A DNA stretch of 64,000 nucleotides from Lacisediminihabitans profunda. GTDB lineage: Bacteria; Actinomycetota; Actinomycetes; Actinomycetales; Microbacteriaceae. Under the pieces are notes generated by a model that saw nothing but the letters and a program-made list of their open reading frames with translations, had not been told where the DNA came from and ran no database searches. Of the stretch, positions 18,108 to 30,306 are shown piece by piece (the stretch's first letter is position 1; every line of letters begins with the position of its first letter). The stretch lies in contig NZ_VRMG01000003.1 of assembly GCF_008040105.1 (NCBI RefSeq), positions 222,018-286,017 of the forward strand, read 5' to 3'. A program made the position numbers and the translations under genes.

Positions 18108-20243
18108 GTGGCTCGAAGCATCTACATCACCTCCGTCGAAGGACACGCTGGCAAGTCGACTGTCGCGCTCGGCATCCTCGACACCCTGAGTCACGAGACC
18201 GACCGCGTCGGCGTGTTCCGCCCCGTGGCCCGGTCGAGCAGCGAACGCGACTACGTGCTCGAGATGCTGCTCGCCCACGACGGCGTGGATCTCGACTACG
18301 ACGAGTGCGTCGGCGTGAGCTACGAGGACGTGCACAACGACCCGGAGGCTGCTCTCAGCGAGATCGTCTCCCGCTACAAGGCGGTGGAGCGCCAGTGCAA
18401 CGCAGTGGTGATCCTCGGCTCCGACTACACCGACGTCGGCAGTCCGACCGAACTCGGCTTCAACGCACGGATCGCCGCCAACCTCGGCGCACCGGTGCTT
18501 CTCGTGCTCGGCGGCCAGCAGACGGACGATGTCGGCAACCGGACTCCGGATGAGATGCGCCAGGTCTTCACCGTCGCCCGCCAGGAGCTGGACAGCGCCC
18601 ACGCGAAGGTGCTCGGCGTCGTGGTCAACCGCGCGGACCCGGCGGCGCTGGACGAGATCGCCAAGGCCATCACCGGCACCGAACCGGGCCTCGTGGCGTG
18701 GGCGATCCCCGAGAACAAGTTCATGATCGCGCCCACCCTCACCTCGCTCATGGAGGCAACGGAAGGCACCCTGATCAAGGGCGACCCGGAGCTCCTCGGC
18801 CGCGAAGTGCTCGGCGTCGTCGTCGCCGGGATGTCGATGGAGAACGTGCTCACCCGGCTGATCGAGGGCGGAGTCGTGGTGGTCGCCGGCGACCGGTCCG
18901 ACGTCATCCTCGCGATGCTCATGGCGCACTCGGCCGGCACCTTCCCGTCGCTCGCCGGCATCATTCTCAACGGTGGTTTCGACCTGTTGCCGCAGATCGA
19001 GTTGCTCATCGACGGCTTCGACAACTCGCTGCCGATCATCCGCAACGGCCTGGGCACCTATGACACGGCCCTGCGCATCACCCAGACCCGCGGCCGGTTC
19101 GCGGTGGACTCCCAGCGCAAGTACGACACCGCCCTCGCGCTCTTCGAGGAGCACGTCGACTCGGAGGTGCTGCTGCGGATGCTCGACGTGAGCCGTTCCG
19201 ACGTCGTGACTCCGCTGATGTTCGAGTACGACCTGCTCGACCGGGCGAGGTCGAGCCCGCAGCACATCGTGCTGCCGGAGGGCGACGACGACCGGATCCT
19301 GCGCGCGGCGAGCACGCTGCTGCGCCGGGGAGTCGCCAGGCTCACGATCCTCGGGGTGGAGAGCGAGGTGCGGGCGCGCGCGACGGAGCTCGGCACTGAC
19401 ATCGCCAAGGCGGACATCCTGAGCCCGCTCGACCCCGAGTTGCGCGAGCGTTTCGCCGAGGAGTACACCCGGCTGCGCGCCCACAAGGGGATGACCATCG
19501 AGGTGGCCCGCGACACCGTCACCGACGTCTCCTACTTCGGCACGATGATGGTGCACCTGGGACTCGCCGACGGCATGGTGTCCGGGGCCGCGCACACGAC
19601 GGCGCACACCATCCGCCCGGCCTTCGAGATCATCAAGACCAACCCCGGCGTCTCGGTGGTCTCGAGCGTGTTCCTGATGTGCCTCGCGGATCGCGTGCTC
19701 ATCTACGGCGATTGCGCGATCAACCCGGACCCGAACGCCGAACAACTCGCCGACATCGCGATCTCCTCCGCCGCGACGGCCGCCCAGTTCGGAATCGAAC
19801 AGCGGATCGCCATGCTCTCCTACTCCACGGGCGAGTCGGGGGCCGGCGCGGACGTGGAGAAGGTGCGCGCGGCGACCGAGCTTGTGCGCTCCCGCCGCCC
19901 GGACCTCGCTGTCGACGGACCCATCCAGTACGACGCCGCGGTGGATGCCTCGGTCGGCACGAGCAAGATGCCGGGCTCCGAGGTGGCCGGCCGTGCGACG
20001 GTGTTTATCTTCCCCGACCTCAACACCGGCAACAACACCTACAAGGCGGTGCAGCGCAGCGCGGGGGCCGTGGCGATCGGGCCGGTGCTGCAGGGCCTGC
20101 GCAAGCCGGTGAACGACCTGTCCCGCGGCGCGCTCGTGCAGGACATCGTCAACACGGTGGCGATCACGGCCATCCAGGCCCAAACGATCAAGGCGGAGGC
20201 CAGCACGACGGAGGCAGCCAAGGCGGGGACGGTAGCCCGGTGA
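18108..20243 (+). CDS. pta: Phosphate acetyltransferase
   Basis: 711 aa, long three-domain form. The N-terminal BioD-like P-loop domain starts SIYITSVEGHAGKSTVALGIL. A DRTGG middle domain follows (about 210-330), then the catalytic PTA domain from about residue 385 (HIVLPEGDDDRILRAAS; GDCAINPDPNAEQLADIAI). It converts acetyl-CoA and phosphate to acetyl phosphate. GTG 18108 directly gives the family N-terminus. It overlaps ackA by 4 bp (GTGA). Repeats of one family flank this operon on both sides. Confidence 0.96.
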   Translation: MARSIYITSVEGHAGKSTVALGILDTLSHETDRVGVFRPVARSSSERDYVLEMLLAHDGVDLDYDECVGVSYEDVHNDPEAALSEIVSRYKAVERQCNAVVILGSDYTDVGSPTELGFNARIAANLGAPVLLVLGGQQTDDVGNRTPDEMRQVFTVARQELDSAHAKVLGVVVNRADPAALDEIAKAITGTEPGLVAWAIPENKFMIAPTLTSLMEATEGTLIKGDPELLGREVLGVVVAGMSMENVLTRLIEGGVVVVAGDRSDVILAMLMAHSAGTFPSLAGIILNGGFDLLPQIELLIDGFDNSLPIIRNGLGTYDTALRITQTRGRFAVDSQRKYDTALALFEEHVDSEVLLRMLDVSRSDVVTPLMFEYDLLDRARSSPQHIVLPEGDDDRILRAASTLLRRGVARLTILGVESEVRARATELGTDIAKADILSPLDPELRERFAEEYTRLRAHKGMTIEVARDTVTDVSYFGTMMVHLGLADGMVSGAAHTTAHTIRPAFEIIKTNPGVSVVSSVFLMCLADRVLIYGDCAINPDPNAEQLADIAISSAATAAQFGIEQRIAMLSYSTGESGAGADVEKVRAATELVRSRRPDLAVDGPIQYDAAVDASVGTSKMPGSEVAGRATVFIFPDLNTGNNTYKAVQRSAGAVAIGPVLQGLRKPVNDLSRGALVQDIVNTVAITAIQAQTIKAEASTTEAAKAGTVAR

Positions 20244-21364
20244 CGCAGATCTTCGTGGTCAACTCGGGCTCGTCGTCCATTAAGTACCAGCTCGTGGACC
20301 TCGAGACCGAGGAGGCGGTGCTCAGTGGCATCCTCGAGCGGGTGGGCGAGCCCGGTTCGGGCATCCCGGACCATGAGGCCGGGATGCGGCGGGTGCTCGA
20401 GACGCTCGGAACCGGCCACGAGATCACCGCGGTCGGTCATCGCGTCGTGCACGGCGGGTCGCTGTTCAGCGCCGCGGCGATCGTCACCGACGAGGTGGAG
20501 GCGGAGATCGCCGAGCTGTCTGCGCTCGCGCCGCTGCATAACCCGGCGAATCTGCTCGGCATCCGGGCGGCCAGGCACGCCCTGCCGACGGTGCCGCACG
20601 TCGCGGTCTTCGACACCGCGTTCCACCAGACGCTGCCCCCCGCCGCCTACACCTACGCCATCGACAGGGAACTCGCCGAGAGGCACGGCGTGCGGCGCTA
20701 CGGATTCCACGGCACCTCCCACAAGTACGTGTCGCAGGAGACCGCGCGCTTCCTCGGCCGACCGCTGACCGACCTCAAGACGATCGTTCTGCACCTCGGC
20801 AACGGGGCATCCGTCTCGGCGATCGACGGGGGAGTCTCCGTGGAGACGAGCATGGGAATGACCCCCCTCGAGGGGCTGGTGATGGGCACCAGGTCTGGCG
20901 ACATCGACGCGGCGGTGCTCATCCACCTGCACCGGCAGGCCGGCCTCGACTTCGACGAGCTCGACACGATGCTCAACCGCCAGAGCGGGCTCCTCGGCCT
21001 CACCGGCAATGGCGACATGCGCGACGTGCAGGAGGCGGCGTCTCGCGGCGACGAGGTCGCGGAGGGAGCGCTCGCCGTCTACCGGCACCGCATCCGGCGC
21101 TATATCGGCGCCTACATCGCGCATCTGGGCGGCCTCGACGCGCTCGTCTTCACGGCCGGGGTCGGGGAGAACAACGCGCTGCTGCGCCGTCGCACGCTCG
21201 CCGGTCTCGAGTTCCTCGGGATCGCCGTGGACGTGGATCGCAACGAGCTAGCCTCCCGGAAGGCCAGGTACATTTCTCCGGACGGCGCCCCGGTGGCGGT
21301 GCTCGTGATCCCTACCAACGAGGAGCTCGAGATCGCTCGGCAGTGCGTCGCGGCGATCGCCTAG
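20240..21364 (+). CDS. ackA: Acetate kinase
   Basis: 374 aa, slightly shorter than the common 395-400. The ASKHA fold is evident from NSGSSSIKYQL, GHRVVHGG, FDTAFHQT, GFHGTSHKYV, HLGNGASVSAI, GLVMGTRSGDID and TAGVGENN. It converts acetyl phosphate and ADP to acetate and ATP, paired with pta for acetate overflow or uptake. GTG 20240 overlaps the pta stop (GTGA). Confidence 0.96.
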   Translation: MTQIFVVNSGSSSIKYQLVDLETEEAVLSGILERVGEPGSGIPDHEAGMRRVLETLGTGHEITAVGHRVVHGGSLFSAAAIVTDEVEAEIAELSALAPLHNPANLLGIRAARHALPTVPHVAVFDTAFHQTLPPAAYTYAIDRELAERHGVRRYGFHGTSHKYVSQETARFLGRPLTDLKTIVLHLGNGASVSAIDGGVSVETSMGMTPLEGLVMGTRSGDIDAAVLIHLHRQAGLDFDELDTMLNRQSGLLGLTGNGDMRDVQEAASRGDEVAEGALAVYRHRIRRYIGAYIAHLGGLDALVFTAGVGENNALLRRRTLAGLEFLGIAVDVDRNELASRKARYISPDGAPVAVLVIPTNEELEIARQCVAAIA

Positions 21365-21384
21365 CCCCCGCCCGCCTCCGAATT

Positions 21385-21540
21385 CGCGTATCTCCGACTC
21401 GCGTTTCTCCGGACTCGCGTTTCTCCGGGTTCGCGTTTCTCCGGAGGTTTCGCGTCCGCGCGGCACAATCGGCCCGTTTTCGGGCCCAATCGGGCATTTC
21501 GCGCCGCAACCTCCGGAGAAACGCAACCTCCGGAGAAACG
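21385..21540. repeat. CGTTTCTCC/GGAGAAACG repeat array downstream of ackA
   Basis: Cores of the same family as upstream of pta, mostly inverted: CGTTTCTCC at 21402, 21418 and 21434 (16-bp period; variant CGTATCTCC just before) and GGAGAAACG at 21515 and 21532. An inverted pair, GCGTTTCTCCGGAGGTT (21433-21449) with AACCTCCGGAGAAACGC (21508-21524), gives 17-bp arms around about 58 nt. It lies between ackA and the convergent gene. Confidence 0.85.
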
Positions 21541-21573
21541 TGAGTCCGGAGGTCGCGTGATCGACGCGGCCGG

Positions 21574-22131
21574 TCAGGGCACCGAGCGGCCGACCGGCTC
21601 CCAGCGGCCGAAGAGCCACCACAGCAGCCAGAAGGCGGCCCCGAGCACCATCGTGCCGGCCCAGCCGGCGGCGATGAGGAGGCCGAGCGAGTCGATGCGG
21701 GCCTCGGTGGGGGCGAGCGACTGGCCGGCCAGCACGACGCGCTGGCCGACCGCGACCTCGACGGTCGAGAATCGAAGTCCGGGCCCGGGCTGCCAGGTCA
21801 CGTGGTGCACTGATCGGTCGCGTCGCGTGTCGTCGAGGACCCCGCGGGGCACGGATGCCAGCCGCCCGTCGAGTTCGCCGTTGCCGGAGACGGGCCGGTC
21901 GCCGGAGTCGTAGACGATGACGAAGGCGGCGAGGCTCGACGACAGGTCGACCGTGCGCGGGGAGAGCGCGGACCGGTAACCGCCGCGCAACTCGCTCGCC
22001 ACCTGACTCGCGAGCCGCGCCGGGGCGTCATCCGCCCCGAGGCGCTCCCCCTGCTGCAGGGCGATGTAGAGCGAACCGAAGAGGGCGGTCAGGACGACCG
22101 CCCCGGCGAGCCACGGAAGTACACGTCTCAT
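21574..22131 (-). CDS. Two-helix membrane protein with extracytoplasmic domain, unknown
   Basis: 185 aa. An N-terminal helix (LPWLAGAVVLTALFGSLYIAL), an extracytoplasmic part of about 115 residues, and a second helix (LGLLIAAGWAGTMVLGAAFWLLWWLF). The layout resembles a sensor-kinase input module without any kinase. No family is recognised. It is 86 bp downstream of the SDR-like gene on the same strand; a link is not shown. Confidence 0.7.
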   Translation of the reverse strand: MRRVLPWLAGAVVLTALFGSLYIALQQGERLGADDAPARLASQVASELRGGYRSALSPRTVDLSSSLAAFVIVYDSGDRPVSGNGELDGRLASVPRGVLDDTRRDRSVHHVTWQPGPGLRFSTVEVAVGQRVVLAGQSLAPTEARIDSLGLLIAAGWAGTMVLGAAFWLLWWLFGRWEPVGRSVP

Positions 22132-22217
22132 GCCACGAACACTAGGCCGGCCGGCGCCACGACGGCATCAGTCGCGAGAGGTATTTCGAGAGGGCGACCC
22201 GAGCGGTCCGACGCTCC

Positions 22218-22871
22218 CTAGAGCGACGCGAGGGCTGCGGAGATCGGCGTGCCGCCCGAGGTGACCTCGAACTGGCGGCGCATCGCCGACCCGTCGAGCA
22301 GCAGTCGGGTGACGACCGCCGCGACATCCGCCCGTGGGATGCTCCCGCGGTCCACGGACTCGCCCACCGTCACCAGACCGGTCGGGCCGTCGTCGGTGAG
22401 GGCGCCCGGCCGCACGATCGTCCAGTCGAGGTCCCGTGCCCGCACCGCGGCATCCGCCTCGCTCTTCGCGCGAAGGTAGACCTGGAACACGTCGTCGGAT
22501 TCGGGGTCGAACCCATCGGCGCCGATCGATGAGACCACGACGATGCGGGGCACCCCCGCCTCGAGCGCGGCGTCCGCGAGCAGGATGGCGCCGTCCCGGT
22601 CGACGGTCAGCTTGCGCTCGGCGCTGCTGCCCGGTCCGGCGCCGGCCGCGAACACGACGGCGTCCGCGCCGGCCAGGGCGAGGGCGAGGGTGGGCACGTC
22701 GCTGTGCTCGAGGTCGAGCACCACGGGCTCCGCCCCCGTGGCCCGCACGTCGGCGGCGTGCGCCGCATTGCGGATGAGGCCGACCGGATTGTGGCCGAGG
22801 GTGGCGAGCTGGCTGGAGAGGAGCAGGGCGATGCTGCCGTGGCCTCCCGCGATGACGATGCGCATGGCCAT
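22218..22871 (-). CDS. NAD(P)-binding SDR-like protein (atypical, NmrA/YwnB type)
   Basis: 217 aa. The N-terminal dinucleotide motif is IVIAGGHGSIALLL, followed by D-rich turns (VVLDLEHSD), VVFAAGAGPGSS, VVVSSIGADG and WTIVRPGALTDD, as in atypical short-chain dehydrogenases (SDR_a5). The Tyr-x-x-x-Lys pair may be YLRAK. The substrate is unknown; members act as quinone reductases or redox sensors. It lies 21 bp after the GH36 gene on the same strand, so co-transcription is possible. Confidence 0.82.
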   Translation of the reverse strand: MAMRIVIAGGHGSIALLLSSQLATLGHNPVGLIRNAAHAADVRATGAEPVVLDLEHSDVPTLALALAGADAVVFAAGAGPGSSAERKLTVDRDGAILLADAALEAGVPRIVVVSSIGADGFDPESDDVFQVYLRAKSEADAAVRARDLDWTIVRPGALTDDGPTGLVTVGESVDRGSIPRADVAAVVTRLLLDGSAMRRQFEVTSGGTPISAALASL

Positions 22872-22892
22872 ACGCTACGTGCCTGCGGGCGG

Positions 22893-25076
22893 TCAGCGCA
22901 CCTCGTCGACCTCGAACAGGATCGCCTGCGCCGGGTTGAGCGTGGGCATCGGCAGCCCGGCGGCGGCGAGAACGGAACCCGGAAGATCGACCCATCCGGC
23001 GCGGGCGGCGTCGAACCACGCGGGCCCGCCGCCCTGGTGCAGTGAGGCCCGGCCGAGGTCCTCCCGCACACGGATGCGGTAGCCACGCGCCGGGTCGAGG
23101 CCCGGCAGCGGCACCCGGCCGGACTGACCGGGCGCTGAGGTGGCGAGCCGCGCCCAGCAGTAGAGCGCGCGCGAACCGTCGACGGCGACGCTCCCGTGCA
23201 GCAGGGTCGCCTCGTGGGCGAGGTCGGCGTGCACGGTGCGGCCGTGGTGGATGAGGGGCCGGAACTCCCGGTAGAGCGCCGACCAGGCGCGCAGCGTCTC
23301 GAGCTCGTCCTCGGTGCACTCGGTGAGGTCCCACTCGACGCCGGCGTGCGCGAAGAGGGTCGTCGCAAGACGGAACGGCGCGTCGGCCACCCGACCGGTC
23401 GTGTGGGAGCGCGGTGCCCCCACGTGCGACCCGATCAGTTCGGGCGGGAGGAGGAGGGAGGTCCACTGCTGGATCGACTGGCGCTCGACCGGATCGTTGC
23501 AGTCCGAGGCCCAGACCCGATCCGTGCGTTCGAGGACTCCGAGGTCGATGCGCCCGCCTCCCGACGCGCAGGTCTCGATCTCGAGCCCGGGATGACGCGC
23601 CTTGAGCTCGTCGATGAGGGCGTACAGGGCGATCGTCTGGGCTCGCACGCCCGGCCGGTCGCCGCCCCCGGTCCGTGAAACTGCCTCGTTGAGGTCACGG
23701 TTGTGATCCCACTTGAGGAAGTCGATCGAGTACTCGGTGACCAGGGCATCGATCCGCTCGAGCAGGTAGGCCCACGCCTCGGGATGCGCGATGTTGACCA
23801 CGTACTGGTGGCGGGAGGAGAGCCCGACCCCGCTGGATGGCGCCAGCAGCCAGTCGGGGTGAGTCCTGGCCAGCTCGGAGTCCAGGTTGGTCATCTCGGG
23901 CTCGAACCACAGGCCGAACTGCATCCCGCGGTCGCGGATGCGGTCGACGAGGGGACGCAGCCCGAGCGGCCAGACGTCGTCATCGACCGTCCAGTCGCCG
24001 AGCCCGGCGGAGTCGTCCCGGCGGCCGGCGAACCAGCCGTCGTCGAGGACGACGCGTTCGATGCCGATCGCCGCGGCCCGGTCGACGAGCTCGGCCAGGC
24101 GGTCGAGCCGGTGGTCGAAGTACACGGCCTCCCAAGTGTTGAGCACGAGGGGGCGGGGCGACGAAGGATGCTGGGCGCGCCTCCGCAGCCGGGCGTGCAG
24201 CCGGTCGGCCACGCCATCCATGCCGTCGGACGACCAGACGAAGAGCATGCGCGGAGAGGCATATGACTCTCCCGGGCGCAGCCGCACCTCGCCCGCGCGC
24301 AGGAGCTCGCCCCCACCGATCACCGACGAGTGCGCGCCGGCGCCCTCGGGCAGGCGTTCGACGAACCAGCGTTGATCGCCGCTGTACGCCACGTGCATGG
24401 CCCAGACCTCGCCCCGGCGGAAGCCGAACGCCGGCGTGCCGACCATGAGCAGGTAGGGCGAGTCGACACCGGGCTTGCCTCGGCGCACCTCGCGGGAGTG
24501 CGCGCCATCCCGCACCGGGAGCCGTTGGGGCGAGCGTTCGCGGGCCCACTTGCCGGTGAAGTCCGCGATCTCGGTGGCGCGGGACGGGACCGGCATCATG
24601 GTGCTGAGGGAGGCGAGGTCATAGACGCCGTCGGGTGCGGCGGGCCGGGTCACCGTCGACTGCACCTCCAGCACGCCGTCGGGGGTGAGGCGGTACTCCA
24701 CGTCGATGTCGAGGCCGGTCTCGGCGTCGGCGAGCGTGAAGGTGACCGCGCCGCCGTCGTCCTGCGCGTCGAGCCTGGTGTGGCTCAGCACCGGTCGGGG
24801 CGTGGTGGCCGTGCCGGCCAGGTGGCCGCCGAGGGCCTGGGTGCCCGACCAGCCCTCGAACTCGGTGGGCCAGATCGAGAAGACCCGTGGCTCGTCCGGG
24901 GCGTTGTTGAGCTGCGCGGTGGAGGCGGTGAGGCGAATTCCCTCGAGCCCGGCGTCGTCGAGCGGGCCGAGATCGCCTCCCCAATGGATCACCCGGGGCA
25001 CCGTGCCGGTCGCGTCCATGACGAGCGAGACACCCGCCGCGCGCAGGTGAATGAGCTCGTCGGAGCGATTCTGCAT
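22893..25076 (-). CDS. Alpha-galactosidase, GH36
   Basis: 727 aa, full family length. It cleaves alpha-1,6-galactosyl residues (raffinose, stachyose, galactomannan oligosaccharides). The N-terminal beta-sandwich (to about 330) is followed by the catalytic barrel. The nucleophile is Asp457 in LKWDHNRDLNE; the acid/base lies in SDCND (residues 524-528). WFEPEM and CASGGGRIDLG are typical. No signal peptide, hence intracellular. ATG 25076 has a GGAAG box upstream. It is divergent from dnaX with 93 bp between; no transporter lies next to it. Confidence 0.94.
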   Translation of the reverse strand: MQNRSDELIHLRAAGVSLVMDATGTVPRVIHWGGDLGPLDDAGLEGIRLTASTAQLNNAPDEPRVFSIWPTEFEGWSGTQALGGHLAGTATTPRPVLSHTRLDAQDDGGAVTFTLADAETGLDIDVEYRLTPDGVLEVQSTVTRPAAPDGVYDLASLSTMMPVPSRATEIADFTGKWARERSPQRLPVRDGAHSREVRRGKPGVDSPYLLMVGTPAFGFRRGEVWAMHVAYSGDQRWFVERLPEGAGAHSSVIGGGELLRAGEVRLRPGESYASPRMLFVWSSDGMDGVADRLHARLRRRAQHPSSPRPLVLNTWEAVYFDHRLDRLAELVDRAAAIGIERVVLDDGWFAGRRDDSAGLGDWTVDDDVWPLGLRPLVDRIRDRGMQFGLWFEPEMTNLDSELARTHPDWLLAPSSGVGLSSRHQYVVNIAHPEAWAYLLERIDALVTEYSIDFLKWDHNRDLNEAVSRTGGGDRPGVRAQTIALYALIDELKARHPGLEIETCASGGGRIDLGVLERTDRVWASDCNDPVERQSIQQWTSLLLPPELIGSHVGAPRSHTTGRVADAPFRLATTLFAHAGVEWDLTECTEDELETLRAWSALYREFRPLIHHGRTVHADLAHEATLLHGSVAVDGSRALYCWARLATSAPGQSGRVPLPGLDPARGYRIRVREDLGRASLHQGGGPAWFDAARAGWVDLPGSVLAAAGLPMPTLNPAQAILFEVDEVR

Positions 25077-25169
25077 CGTTTTTCTTCCCGTCTGTGAATT
25101 ACTTGACGGAAAGAGCCTAGGGGGACTACCGCTGAGTCCCCGGTCGGTGGCTCCCGGTAGTCTTGATCA

Positions 25170-27239
25170 GTGGTCACAGCCCTGTATCGCCGGTACCGTC
25201 CGGAAACGTTCGCCGAACTGATCGGCCAGTCCCAGGTGACCGATCCGCTGCGCACCGCGCTCAGGAACGATCGCGTGAATCACGCCTACCTCTTCAGCGG
25301 CCCGCGCGGCTGCGGCAAGACCACCTCGGCCCGCATCCTCGCCCGCTGCCTCAACTGCGTCGAGGGCCCGACCGACACCCCGTGCGGTGTCTGCCCGAGC
25401 TGCATCGAACTGAGCCGCGACGGCGGCGGATCGATGGATGTCGTGGAGATCGACGCCGCGAGCCACAACGGCGTCGACGACGCCCGCGACCTGCGCGAGC
25501 GGGCGGTCTTCGCCCCGGCCCGCGACCGGTACAAGATCTTCATCCTCGACGAGGCGCACATGGTGACGCCGCAGGGCTTCAACGCGCTGCTCAAGATCGT
25601 GGAGGAGCCGCCGGAGCACGTCAAGTTCATCTTCGCGACGACCGAGCCCGAGAAGGTCATCGGCACGATCCGCTCGCGCACCCACCACTACCCGTTCCGC
25701 CTCGTTCCTCCGGCGCAGATGCTCGAGTACGTGCAGCAGCTCTCCGAGAGCGAGAAGGTGGAGGTCGAACCCGGCGTGCTGCCACTCGTGGTGCGGGCGG
25801 GCGGCGGCTCGGTGCGCGACACGCTGTCGCTGCTCGACCAGCTCATCGCGGGTTCCGAGGGCTCATCGGTGCTCTACGAGCGGGCCGTCGCACTGCTCGG
25901 CTACACACACGGAGCGCTGCTCTCCGAGGTCGTCGACGCGCTCGGCGCCCGGGATGCCGCCGGGGCGTTCGCCGCCGTGGACCGCGTGATCCAGACCGGG
26001 CAGGACCCCCGCCGCTTCGTCGAGGACCTGCTCGAGCGACTGCGCGACCTCATCGTCGTGAGCGCCTTCTCCGGCGGCTCGGGGGCCGACGGCGTCGCCG
26101 CTGTGCTCCGGGGCATCCAGCAAGACGAACTGGACCGCATGTCGGCCCAGGCCTCCCGCTTCGGCACGGCCGAGCTCAGCCGGGCAGCGGATGTCGCCAA
26201 CGCCGCCCTCACCGAGATGACCGGCGCGACCTCGCCCCGGCTGCACCTCGAGCTGATGATCGCGCGCGTGCTCATCCCCTCGAGTGACGACTCGGAACGC
26301 GGAGCCCTGGCCCGGGTCGAGCGTCTCGAGCGTCGCATCGGCGTTCAACAGGATGCGCCCCCGGCCGAGCCGCGGCAGAACGTCGCGCCGCCGACCACCG
26401 CGCCCGCGCCCCCCATCGCGCAACGGCCCCCCGTCGCGGAGGCGCCCGTCGTCGTGGAGAAGCCGACGGTCATCGACAAGCCAGTGGTCGCCGTGGAGAA
26501 GCCGGCGGTCGCCGACAAGCCGGTGATCGTGGAGAAGCCGCCGGTCGCCGAGACGCCGCCGGTCGCGGTGTCGGCTCCCGCCCCGGCCGAGGTCCCGGTC
26601 GCGCCGGAGCCCGCCGCCGAGTCCGCGGTCGCCGCCCCGGTGACCCTCCAGCACGTGCGCGACGCGTGGCCCGAGATCCTCGAGTCCGTGCAGAAGGCCA
26701 AGCTCACCGCCTGGATGGTCGTCTACACGGCCAAGCCGCTCGAGCTGCGCGCGGACAACGTGCTCACCCTGTCCTTCCCTAGCCAGAACGACGTCGAGGC
26801 GCTCAAGCAGCAGTCGGCGCCCGGCGAGGGAATCGCGGACTACCTCAAGAAGGGCATCTTCGACGTCCTCGGCATCCGCGTGAAGTTCATCGCGAAGGTC
26901 GAGACCTCGCGCGCCGCACCGGTCGAGGCGCGGGAGGCCCCGGAGCCGACCGAGCCGGACATCGAGCCCGCCTCCGGCACCACCTGGTACACGGCCGTCG
27001 TCACCGACTCCGAGCCGGAGACGAAGCCCGTGCCGCCGGCCCCGAAGATCGTCGCCGCTCCGGTGAAGAAGGCCGAACCGGTGGCGGAGCCCGAGCCGCC
27101 GAAGAAGCGGCCCGTGGTCGCGACCACGGACGGCAAGCAGCGTTACGGCGAGTCCGTGGTGCGCGAAATCCTCGGCGCGAGCTTCATCGAGGAACAGGCC
27201 GTCACCCCTCGGGTGACCCCGCAGGCGAGGGACTTCTAG
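25170..27239 (+). CDS. dnaX: DNA polymerase III subunits gamma/tau
   Basis: 689 aa clamp-loader ATPase. GTG 25170 gives the family start [19 protein letters not shown]. Walker [13 protein letters not shown] (about 45), the zinc module [19 protein letters not shown], Walker [10 protein letters not shown] and the sensor FATTEPEKV are all present. From about residue 395 to 490 comes a low-complexity Pro/Val/Glu/Lys linker with repeated VEKP/VADKP units, then a tau-like C-terminal domain. It is 1 nt from recR. Confidence 0.96.
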   Translation: MVTALYRRYRPETFAELIGQSQVTDPLRTALRNDRVNHAYLFSGPRGCGKTTSARILARCLNCVEGPTDTPCGVCPSCIELSRDGGGSMDVVEIDAASHNGVDDARDLRERAVFAPARDRYKIFILDEAHMVTPQGFNALLKIVEEPPEHVKFIFATTEPEKVIGTIRSRTHHYPFRLVPPAQMLEYVQQLSESEKVEVEPGVLPLVVRAGGGSVRDTLSLLDQLIAGSEGSSVLYERAVALLGYTHGALLSEVVDALGARDAAGAFAAVDRVIQTGQDPRRFVEDLLERLRDLIVVSAFSGGSGADGVAAVLRGIQQDELDRMSAQASRFGTAELSRAADVANAALTEMTGATSPRLHLELMIARVLIPSSDDSERGALARVERLERRIGVQQDAPPAEPRQNVAPPTTAPAPPIAQRPPVAEAPVVVEKPTVIDKPVVAVEKPAVADKPVIVEKPPVAETPPVAVSAPAPAEVPVAPEPAAESAVAAPVTLQHVRDAWPEILESVQKAKLTAWMVVYTAKPLELRADNVLTLSFPSQNDVEALKQQSAPGEGIADYLKKGIFDVLGIRVKFIAKVETSRAAPVEAREAPEPTEPDIEPASGTTWYTAVVTDSEPETKPVPPAPKIVAAPVKKAEPVAEPEPPKKRPVVATTDGKQRYGESVVREILGASFIEEQAVTPRVTPQARDF

Positions 27240-27240
27240 C

Positions 27241-27840
27241 GTGTACGACGGCATAGTCCAGGAACTGATCGACGAGCTCGGCCGCCTGCCCGGAATCGGG
27301 CCGAAGTCCGCCCAGCGCATCGCGTTCCACATCCTGCAGACCGAGACCTTCGACGTCACCCACCTCGCCGAGGTGCTCATGACCGTGAAGGAGAAGGTGC
27401 GATTCTGCGACGTCTGTGGCAACGTCACCGAGCAGGAACTGTGCAACATCTGCCGTGACCCCCGACGCTCCGCGGCGACGATCTGCGTCGTCGAGGAGGC
27501 GAAGGATGTCGTGGCCATCGAGCGCACCCGCGAGTTCAAGGGCCTCTACCAGGTGCTCGGCGGCGCCATCAGCCCCATCGACGGCATCGGACCCGACGAC
27601 CTCCGCATCCGCCAGCTCATGCAGCGACTCGCGGACGGCACCGTCACCGAGGTGATCATCGCGACCGACCCCAACCTCGAGGGCGAAGCGACGGCCACCT
27701 ACCTGTCGCGAATGCTCATGCACCTCGACCTGCGGGTCACCCGGCTCGCCTCCGGGCTGCCGGTCGGGGGCGATCTCGAGTACGCCGACGAGGTCACCCT
27801 GGGCCGGGCCTTCGAGGGCCGACGCCTCGTGGAGAACTAG
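27241..27840 (+). CDS. recR: Recombination mediator RecR
   Basis: 199 aa. An N-terminal helix-hairpin-helix ([20 protein letters not shown]), a zinc finger [17 protein letters not shown], and a Toprim domain ([16 protein letters not shown]) match RecR of the RecFOR pathway. GTG 27241 lies 1 nt after the dnaX stop, so translation is likely coupled. The ybaB gene often found between dnaX and recR is absent here. Confidence 0.96.
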   Translation: MYDGIVQELIDELGRLPGIGPKSAQRIAFHILQTETFDVTHLAEVLMTVKEKVRFCDVCGNVTEQELCNICRDPRRSAATICVVEEAKDVVAIERTREFKGLYQVLGGAISPIDGIGPDDLRIRQLMQRLADGTVTEVIIATDPNLEGEATATYLSRMLMHLDLRVTRLASGLPVGGDLEYADEVTLGRAFEGRRLVEN

Positions 27841-27950
27841 CCGCAACGTACCGCGGCGTCACATGGCCAGCCCTTGCCCCGGGCACCATTTAGAATTGAG
27901 AGTCGCGCCGGGGACGAGCAGCTCCGGCCAGGAACCCCCAGGAGAGACTC

Positions 27951-30265
<2,315 letters not shown>

Positions 30266-30306
30266 AGAGGTAGCCTCTACCAAACCCCCGGAGAGGGCGG
30301 CGCCGA

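Noticed and set aside
17715..20183. 822-codon minus-strand frame opposite pta
   Set aside because: Antisense shadow of pta running into repeats; it also covers the SRP RNA and the repeat array.
25863..27539. 558-codon minus-strand frame opposite dnaX/recR
   Set aside because: Low-complexity mirror of the dnaX linker; no domain is recognisable.
27841..27950. Possible lysine riboswitch in the lysC leader
   Set aside because: The leader is only about 50 nt after the -10-like box, too short for an L box, and shows no conserved elements.
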